Position numbers and translations under genes: made by a program. The notes beneath the pieces are model-generated. The model had not been told where the DNA came from, did no database searches, and worked only from the letters and a program-made list of their open reading frames with translations. 19,014 bases of DNA from Bacteroidales bacterium UBA2939 (lineage in GTDB: Bacteria > Bacteroidota > Bacteroidia > Bacteroidales > P3): contig DECD01000026.1 of the NCBI GenBank assembly GCA_002349055.1, positions 7,649-26,662 on the forward strand, read 5' to 3'. Positions 13,861 through 19,014 of the stretch are shown piece after piece; the first letter of the stretch is position 1, and each line of letters begins with the position of its first letter.

Positions 13861-16318
13861 TCCTGTATACCAGTACCACGGCGCCTACCATCAGCAGGAG
13901 GGTGGTGATGGAGATGATAAGGGTGATGGTGTCCAGTTTGTGCAAACGCGGAGCCTCGTTGCGGAACTCGATGACGTGGTCGCCGGCGGGCACCACCATG
14001 GCGCGCAGCACATAGTTGGCTTGCAGGTATTCGGCGGGTTTGCCGTCGATGTAGGCGAACCAGTCGGGCGAGTAGTAAATCTCGCTAAACACTGCCAACT
14101 GCTCGCAGCTGCTATGCGACACATAGCGGCGGTAGTCAGAACTTTCGTTGCCTTGGTTGTCCATCACAAGGGTTGCCATGCTGTCCACTCGCCACTCGCC
14201 GCAGGCCACTTTCCACTTGCTCGTGTCCACCACGGCCTCCACGGCGGGATTCAGGGTGTTCAAGGCCAGAATCTCCTCGTTGGCGTCAGCCACACCTTTC
14301 ACCCTGCTCACGAACCAACAGTTGCCCAGTGCGTCGGGATTGCGGTGCACCTGGCCGTTCTGCAACACCACATAGCGCATGTTCAGCATGTTGAGCACCT
14401 CGGGTTTTCCGCGGCTGATGTAGAAGTCTATCAGGTTCTGATAGCGGCTGAGTTTGGCAGCACTGTAGCCGCCAATCTGGTTGTGGAAGGCGCTGGGTTC
14501 CGAGTCGTTGAAGGTGTTGACTGCCAGGTTGAACACGCGGTAGTCCTTGTCGCCGAAATGCTGCGCTTGCTGGTCGATGTCGTAGTCCCACTGCTGACGG
14601 CGCAGCTCCAGCGTCGACTTCTCGACGAAGTTGCTGCTGTCCAGGTAGCGGCGGTCCACACCCCACAAATCCACCACCATCAGCACTCCGACGGCGGCAA
14701 CGGCAATCCAGGTCTTCTTCAGTTTCTCGTTGTTGAACAGCCAGAGCACGGCAGCCGTGAGGACGATGAAGAGGAGGCTTCGCCACGAGTCGGCCCGCAG
14801 CAGCGCTGCGCGGTCGCTGACGAGGACGGCCTTGATCATGTCCCACTGGGTGCCATATTGCGAGGCCATCTGGCTGTCGCTGCCACCGCTGTAGCCAAAG
14901 CTGCCGCTCACAGCCAGCACCACCAGAATCAGGCCACCCACCACGCCGGTGGCGATATAGATGCCCTTGTTGATGAGTTTGCGGTCGCGTTCTTTCTCAA
15001 AGACGGCTTTCAGCGCCAGCACTGCCAGTATCACCATGCAGACATTGGTCAGCACCAGAGCCATGCTGGGGGTGCGGAACTTGTTGTACAACGGCAGGTG
15101 GTTGAACACCCATTCGTTGAAGCCCATCAGGTGGTTACCCCAAGCTAGCAGCACGCCTATCAGGCTCGCCACCAGCACCCACCACCGCTCGGGACCCTTC
15201 ACCACAATCATGCCCAGCATGAACAGCAGCACAATAATCGCGCCGAAATAAACGGGGCCGCTGGTAAACGGCTGGTCGCCCCAGTAGAGCGGTGCCACAT
15301 CGCTATGGAAGGTCTGGTAGAACGAACTCTCCTTGCTCACTTTCTCGCCGCTGCCGCCACCCATGGCGCCGGGCACCAGCAGCGTATAGGTCTCGCCGAT
15401 GCCGTAGCTCCAGCTGAAGGCGTAGTTGATGTCCAGGCCGGTCGAGGTGTTTTGTGCCGCACCGTCGGCATTGTCTCCGTACAACGCCGCGGGTGTCACT
15501 GTCAGCTCGTTGCCGCCGCGCATCGTATAGCGTGCATACTCCTCGTTGACAAGCAGCAGCCTCATGTTGCAACCAAACGACAGCAAGGCTCCCAGCAGCA
15601 GCAATCCCGTCACTCCCGCCAGGCTTCCCACACGTTTTCTCTTGATAGCCACCACCAGGTAGCTTATTCCTATCGCCACGCAGGCTATTGCAGTGTAGAA
15701 AGTAATCTGTATGTGGTTGAAGGCAATCTGAAGAATCAGGGCCAGCGTGAACAGCAGCATGCCCCAGAGCGTTCTCAGCATCCGTTTCTTTTTCTCCAGC
15801 CCTTCGGTTATGGCTGTCCTCATGGTCAGCAGCATACCGGCCAGTATCGGTGCCATCATCGACATGGCCCACGCTTTCGAGATGTGGCCTGCCTCGATGA
15901 TGATGATGTTATAGCTGCCGAGGCCGAAGCCCAGGGCACCTATCAGCGACAGCCACGGGTTCACGCCCAGCGCCAACAGCGCCACATAGAATCCCAGCAG
16001 GTAAAGGAACAGCACTGCAATGTTGCGTTCCACACCTAGCGGACGCATAATCATCATGTTCCTCACCACTTGGAATACGCTCTTCGGCTGCTCCACGGCA
16101 ATCTGGTAGCCGGGCATGCCGCTGAACATCGACGGTGCCCAGTTGGGGATGCTGCCTGTGCGTTCCTTCTCCATCAACTGTGCGTATGCCATTGCGTCGC
16201 CTTTCTGCATATCGCCCTGCCGGATGGCTTTGCCTTCCAGTGCCGGTGCCATATAGATGCAACTCACTACCAGCATCGCCAGCACAATTCCCACATGAAT
16301 CCAAATGTTCTTCTTCAT
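13841..16318 (-). CDS. YfhO-family multi-pass membrane protein
   Basis: An 825-residue integral membrane protein of the YfhO family (GT-C-like topology), common and large in Bacteroidota. The N-terminal segment (about 6-26) is followed by IRQGDMQKGDAMAYAQLM and NWAPSMFSGMPGYQI, a conserved family block. About ten further hydrophobic segments follow, then a long extracytoplasmic region (about 560-780), and a final membrane helix with a basic tail (LDTITLIISITTLLLMVGAV, RKKKEGE). GT-C proteins use lipid-linked sugar donors; in Firmicutes YfhO is tied to glycosylation of teichoic acids, whereas no activity is established for this branch as far as I know. It is convergent with the glycan operon but lacks any shared promoter. 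On its own strand it follows PgpH and the four-helix-bundle gene. Confidence 0.85.
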   Translation of the reverse strand: MKKNIWIHVGIVLAMLVVSCIYMAPALEGKAIRQGDMQKGDAMAYAQLMEKERTGSIPNWAPSMFSGMPGYQIAVEQPKSVFQVVRNMMIMRPLGVERNIAVLFLYLLGFYVALLALGVNPWLSLIGALGFGLGSYNIIIIEAGHISKAWAMSMMAPILAGMLLTMRTAITEGLEKKKRMLRTLWGMLLFTLALILQIAFNHIQITFYTAIACVAIGISYLVVAIKRKRVGSLAGVTGLLLLGALLSFGCNMRLLLVNEEYARYTMRGGNELTVTPAALYGDNADGAAQNTSTGLDINYAFSWSYGIGETYTLLVPGAMGGGSGEKVSKESSFYQTFHSDVAPLYWGDQPFTSGPVYFGAIIVLLFMLGMIVVKGPERWWVLVASLIGVLLAWGNHLMGFNEWVFNHLPLYNKFRTPSMALVLTNVCMVILAVLALKAVFEKERDRKLINKGIYIATGVVGGLILVVLAVSGSFGYSGGSDSQMASQYGTQWDMIKAVLVSDRAALLRADSWRSLLFIVLTAAVLWLFNNEKLKKTWIAVAAVGVLMVVDLWGVDRRYLDSSNFVEKSTLELRRQQWDYDIDQQAQHFGDKDYRVFNLAVNTFNDSEPSAFHNQIGGYSAAKLSRYQNLIDFYISRGKPEVLNMLNMRYVVLQNGQVHRNPDALGNCWFVSRVKGVADANEEILALNTLNPAVEAVVDTSKWKVACGEWRVDSMATLVMDNQGNESSDYRRYVSHSSCEQLAVFSEIYYSPDWFAYIDGKPAEYLQANYVLRAMVVPAGDHVIEFRNEAPRLHKLDTITLIISITTLLLMVGAVVLVYRKKKEGE

Positions 16319-16333
16319 AGTATAAGTTTTTGG

Positions 16334-16405
16334 GTCTAAAAGTCAAAAGGGTCTAAAAGTCTAAAAGCATTTGAAATGTTCCGTCTCTTTGACTTTTCGA
16401 CTTTT
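16334..16405. repeat. inverted pair of GTCTAAAA / TTTTAGAC-type arrays
   Basis: 16334-16367 holds four GTCTAAAA-like units. 16382-16405 holds the opposite orientation (TTTGACTTTTCGACTTTTA). The two halves are complementary over much of their length, so a transcript from either strand can fold into a long imperfect hairpin. It lies between the four-helix-bundle gene and yfhO. Confidence 0.75.
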
Positions 16406-16757
16406 ATTTGTTTATTGAATTTGATAAATTGGTTATTCCTGATGAAATTTGACGTGTTTTATATCTTAGTTGTTCTGCAAAATCTTGCGAACAGAGATTC
16501 AAATCTTCACATAAATATAGCATGCTGCGAACCTCAGAACAACTGCCTTTCGCAACATTGAGAAAATATTTGAACTTAATGTCAGAACCGCTTTCAGCTC
16601 CTTCGGCAATATTGTTCATTATACTTACTGCAGCTCTTTGAATTTGGTCCTTGAATCCAAAGTCACGGCTGTCCTCCATCATCTTGTATATATTGTTGAC
16701 CACAAAACGAGCTTCTTGCCAAATGTACAAATTTTCAAATCTTCTATCCATCCCCAT
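16404..16757 (-). CDS. four-helix-bundle protein (S23 / 23S rRNA intervening-sequence protein family)
   Basis: A 117-residue helical protein. Family signature: FENLYIWQEARFVVNNIYK (about residues 7-25), FGFKDQIQRAAVSIMNNIAEG (33-53) and FKYFLNVAKGSCSEVRSML (62-80). The name comes from ORFs found inside 23S rRNA intervening sequences, but most copies, like this one, are free-standing and of unknown function; the Avd accessory protein of diversity-generating retroelements is a relative. A second Met two codons in is an equally good start. The gene is clearly AT-richer than pgpH and yfhO on either side and is bracketed by 8-bp repeat arrays, suggesting a later insertion into a pgpH-yfhO unit. 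No reverse transcriptase or template repeat is nearby. Confidence 0.85.
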   Translation of the reverse strand: MGMDRRFENLYIWQEARFVVNNIYKMMEDSRDFGFKDQIQRAAVSIMNNIAEGAESGSDIKFKYFLNVAKGSCSEVRSMLYLCEDLNLCSQDFAEQLRYKTRQISSGITNLSNSINK

Positions 16758-16759
16758 GC

Positions 16760-16807
16760 TTTTTGACCTCTAGACTTTTAGACTTTTTGACTTTTAGACT
16801 CTTAGAC
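16760..16807. repeat. six 8-bp tandem units (TTTTAGAC) between pgpH and the four-helix gene
   Basis: Units are TTTTTGAC, CTCTAGAC, TTTTAGAC, TTTTTGAC, TTTTAGAC and TCTTAGAC, exactly head to tail. They fill 48 of the 52 bp between the two genes. Confidence 0.92.
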
Positions 16808-16809
16808 CC

Positions 16810-18726
16810 TCATTTCACTTTCGGATATTCCACTCTCACGTGGTAGATGCTCATCATCTTCGATTTCAGCATCTTTCTCATCTTTGCTATGTCGCCGTAG
16901 CTCAACGGGCAGTTGTCCAGCTGGCCGGCTTTGATTTTCCCGTCTATCAGGTTGTCCACCATCGCGTCGGTGGCCTCCTTGGTGTGCACCTTGAGGCTGC
17001 GGCAGGCGGCTTCCACGGTGTCCACAATCATCACGATGGCCGTCTCACGTGAGTAGGGACGCGGACCCGGATAGCGGAATGCCGACTCGTCGAAGTTGCC
17101 GTCGGGATGCAGCTCTTTCTCTTTGGCGTAGAAATAGCCCGTGTAGGTGGTGCCGTGGTGCGTGCGAATAAAGTCCTGCACCTCGGCCGGCAGGTGGTAC
17201 TTACGCGCCTGCTCGAGGCCCGCCGTCACATGGCTCGTAATCATCCGCGCGCTCTCCTCATAGTCAAGCTCGTCGTGCGGGTTGAATCCGCTCGACTGGT
17301 TCTCGGTGAAATAGATGGGGTTGCGGATTTTGCCGATGTCGTGGTAGAGGGCGCCCACTTTGGCCAGCAGCACGTCGCCGCCCAGGTCGCTCACCATGTC
17401 CTCCACGATGTTGGCCACCTGCATCGAGTGCTGGAACGTTCCCGGAGCGCGGCGGCTCAACTCTCTCAGCGCCACGTTGTTCGTCGAGCTCAGCTCCATC
17501 AGCGTCAGCGCCGTCGTCATGCCGAACAATTTCTCGAAGATGTATATCAGCGGGTAGGCCAGCAGCGTCAGCACGGCGTTGAGGAAGAACATCATGTATT
17601 TCTCCAGCGTCAGGTTCTCAAGGTTGGTGTCCTGACTCAGCACACCGGCCGTGTAAATCAGCGAGTAGCTGATGAAAATCACCAGTGCCAGCACGAAGAA
17701 CTGGCTCCTTTTCTCGAGGTTCCTCACCGTGATGATGCTCATCATGCCGGTGATGAGCTGGTAGAAGATGAACTCGAAAGCGTTGGGCACCAGGTTGGCC
17801 AGGATGATGACCGTCGTAAGGTGGATATACAGGGCCACGCGCATGTCGAAGAAGACCCTCATCAGGATGGGCACGATGCACAGCGGCACCAGCAGCACCC
17901 ACTCCGGGGCCTCCCATACCATCATGGCCTCCATCGCCGCCATCAGCAGTATCACCACCAGCACCATCAGCACCTTGCGGTTGTCCTCGAGGATGCGGTG
18001 GCGAGTGTTTTTCAGGAACATGTAGAGGGCCGAGAAGGCTATCACCGCCAGCAGCAGCTGTCCGCCCATGCGGCCCCAGAGGTTGAAGCCCTCCGAGAAG
18101 CGGCGCTCCTCCTCCTCTTCCAGCGCTGCAATTTTGCGTCCTTTCTCCTCGGTCACCAGCTCGCCCTTGCCCACCAGGCGTTCGCCCGCCATCACCAGCT
18201 CGCTGGTGTAGCTCAACTGCGAGAGGCGGCTCTCCAGTTCAAGGGAGGTGCGGTTGCCGTCGAGCACGTAGTCGGGGACTTGTCCTTCGGCTATGGCGGC
18301 TTCGTCGAGCCATTCAAAATCGCTCATGCGGTATTCGCGGCCCACGTTGCCCTCCAGTATCACCACCTTGCGGTCACCGTCCACCGTTCCGAACTCGTCG
18401 CCCACGGGCTCCTCCAGCGTCGCTTTCGGATTTTTAGACCTCTCTGCTTTCGGGCCCTTGTACTCATTCTTGACGTAATAGAGTATCGCCTGGCTGCGTT
18501 CCTTGGCTTCCTCGGCGCGTGCCTCTTCGGCACTCTTCAGCACCGCATAGTCGAACGGCGCCACCAGGTCGGCTCCGCGCCACACGGCACCCACCTTGTA
18601 GTCGTATTTCTCGCCGCGCCCCTCGTGGGGGAAGAGGAGGACGATGATGCACGACGTGATCAGCATCGCCGTGATTTTATATATCAGTCCGAGGTGGCGG
18701 ACCGTGCCTGATAGAACTTTTCCCAT
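16810..18726 (-). CDS. pgpH: 7TM-HD cyclic-di-AMP phosphodiesterase family protein
   Basis: PgpH/YqfF-type proteins hydrolyse c-di-AMP with a cytoplasmic HD domain coupled to a membrane sensor. It has 638 residues. Order: an N-terminal membrane helix (about 13-33), an extracytoplasmic 7TMR-HDED region (about 35-215), a block of about seven membrane segments (220-405), then the HD domain with FQHSMQVAN (431-439), the HD motif YHDIGK (461-466) and RTHHGTT (521-527), plus a later DTVEAACRS. All metal-ligand motifs expected of the family are visible, so it should be active. The sensor region has a short Lys/Glu/Pro-rich stretch at 88-107 that looks like an insertion. It is probably the first gene of a minus-strand unit with the four-helix-bundle gene and yfhO. 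A role in c-di-AMP turnover is known for the family, not shown here. Confidence 0.92.
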   Translation of the reverse strand: MGKVLSGTVRHLGLIYKITAMLITSCIIVLLFPHEGRGEKYDYKVGAVWRGADLVAPFDYAVLKSAEEARAEEAKERSQAILYYVKNEYKGPKAERSKNPKATLEEPVGDEFGTVDGDRKVVILEGNVGREYRMSDFEWLDEAAIAEGQVPDYVLDGNRTSLELESRLSQLSYTSELVMAGERLVGKGELVTEEKGRKIAALEEEEERRFSEGFNLWGRMGGQLLLAVIAFSALYMFLKNTRHRILEDNRKVLMVLVVILLMAAMEAMMVWEAPEWVLLVPLCIVPILMRVFFDMRVALYIHLTTVIILANLVPNAFEFIFYQLITGMMSIITVRNLEKRSQFFVLALVIFISYSLIYTAGVLSQDTNLENLTLEKYMMFFLNAVLTLLAYPLIYIFEKLFGMTTALTLMELSSTNNVALRELSRRAPGTFQHSMQVANIVEDMVSDLGGDVLLAKVGALYHDIGKIRNPIYFTENQSSGFNPHDELDYEESARMITSHVTAGLEQARKYHLPAEVQDFIRTHHGTTYTGYFYAKEKELHPDGNFDESAFRYPGPRPYSRETAIVMIVDTVEAACRSLKVHTKEATDAMVDNLIDGKIKAGQLDNCPLSYGDIAKMRKMLKSKMMSIYHVRVEYPKVK

Positions 18727-18776
18727 CCTTGACTTTTAGAGTTTTATGTCTAATTAGTAGATTTTAATTTAAAATG

Positions 18777-18784
18777 CAAAAATA
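18777..18784 (-). promoter_or_regulatory. pgpH promoter, Bacteroidota -7 box
   Basis: Read on the minus strand, TATTTTTG matches TAnnTTTG and lies 50 bp upstream of the pgpH ATG. A partial -33 (ATTG) is 21 bp further upstream. The leader it would produce includes a TTGAC-TTTTAGAG copy of the 8-bp repeat family at 18729-18741. Confidence 0.5.
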
Positions 18785-18856
18785 CAACTTTTTTTCAAAA
18801 CTTTTCAATTGTTAAAAAAAATACATACACCATAGCGTATTATGATACTAAAAACA

Positions 18857-18903
18857 TTGCATTTTATCGTATTTTATGATGAAAAATCTTGCATTTTATC
18901 GTA
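18857..18903. repeat. two identical 15-bp direct repeats upstream of a promoter
   Basis: TTGCATTTTATCGTA occurs at 18857-18871 and again at 18889-18903, start to start 32 bp (about three helical turns). The second copy ends 17 bp before a -7-like box at 18921. The arrangement suggests paired protein-binding sites, but no factor is recognised. Confidence 0.7.
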
Positions 18904-18920
18904 ATTCGAAAATTTTTTAG

Positions 18921-18928
18921 TATCTTTG
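18921..18928 (+). promoter_or_regulatory. -7 box of a promoter driving something beyond the right edge
   Basis: TATCTTTG fits TAnnTTTG and is followed by CA, exactly as at the candidate small RNA promoter (4917). No good -33 TTTG is at the right distance. No coding start is visible in the remaining 86 bp. Confidence 0.5.
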
Positions 18929-18956
18929 CACCCAAATTGTGTCTTTCCCTGATTTT

Positions 18957-18988
18957 GGTTGACAGTTTTCCTGAAAAGGTTGACGGTT
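18957..18988 (+). repeat. GGTTGACRGTT direct repeat, 21-bp period
   Basis: GGTTGACAGTT at 18957 and GGTTGACGGTT at 18978 lie 21 bp apart just downstream of the 18921 promoter. The interval includes GAAAAGGTTGA, also present in the candidate small RNA at 4953. Confidence 0.5.
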
Positions 18989-19014
18989 GCAGGTCTTTGT
19001 TCTCCCGCTGCGCG

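Noticed and set aside
16404..16757. Diversity-generating retroelement, because the four-helix protein is related to Avd
   Set aside because: No reverse transcriptase, template repeat or variable repeat is visible in the window.
16334..16807. Possible CRISPR array
   Set aside because: Units are 8 bp, directly abutting and without spacers, and no cas gene is nearby.
18423..18456. GCTTTCGG direct repeat inside pgpH flanking a TTTTTAGACC stretch, possibly another intragenic repeat
   Set aside because: Only two copies 26 bp apart and one diverged octamer, too weak to separate from chance although it encodes the Lys/Glu-rich stretch.
17107..18711. Long open frame (534 codons) on the plus strand opposite pgpH
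   Set aside because: It is a His/Gln/Val-rich mirror of a GC-biased gene with clear domains on the minus strand, and has no recognisable motif or promoter.

Overview
This window looks like a chromosomal piece of a Bacteroidota (Bacteroidales-type) genome. Start codons lack a Shine-Dalgarno sequence, and several promoters fit the Bacteroidota TTTG / TAnnTTTG form. The gene content is typical: short-form ProS, MtaB, 7TM-HD PgpH, a YfhO-family membrane protein, a four-helix-bundle S23-like protein, and a Kdo transferase that implies a Gram-negative envelope. Intergenic AATTTTC microsatellites also fit. Genus cannot be fixed from the sequence alone.

Layout. (1) 1-1781, minus strand: an outer-membrane-like protein followed by a Kdo transferase that runs off the left edge. 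(2) 1899-3371, plus: prolyl-tRNA synthetase, ending in a repeat-rich spacer and a hairpin terminator. (3) 3582-4883, minus: the tRNA methylthiotransferase MtaB, which carries three different short tandem repeats inside its coding sequence. (4) 4894-5066, plus: a textbook promoter and a strong terminator about 135 bp apart with no gene between them, a candidate small RNA. (5) 5084-6127, minus: a secreted MORN-type protein. (6) 6208-13853, plus: one promoter, eight tightly packed genes and one terminator. (7) 13841-18726, minus: YfhO, a four-helix-bundle protein and PgpH, separated by 8-bp repeat arrays. (8) 18727-19014: AT-rich promoter region of a gene or RNA lying beyond the right edge.

The most interesting unit is the eight-gene operon. 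It encodes a small membrane protein, an IspD/TarI-type cytidylyltransferase, a TagD-type cytidylyltransferase, an asparagine-synthase-like ATPase without its glutaminase half, a DUF362 protein, a TagF/TagB-like (PF04464) transferase, a family 2 glycosyltransferase and an FAD-dependent UGM/protoporphyrinogen-oxidase-like enzyme. Two CDP-activating enzymes plus a polyol-phosphate transferase suggest a teichoic-acid-like or phosphoglycerol-decorated surface glycan in a Gram-negative cell, with an unassigned amide- or amine-forming step (inference). The four central genes are visibly more AT-rich than their neighbours and may have been exchanged as a cassette.

A second theme is the number of short-period (7-11 bp) tandem repeats, both between genes and inside the conserved genes mtaB and kdtA. 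At least two unit families recur at separate loci.
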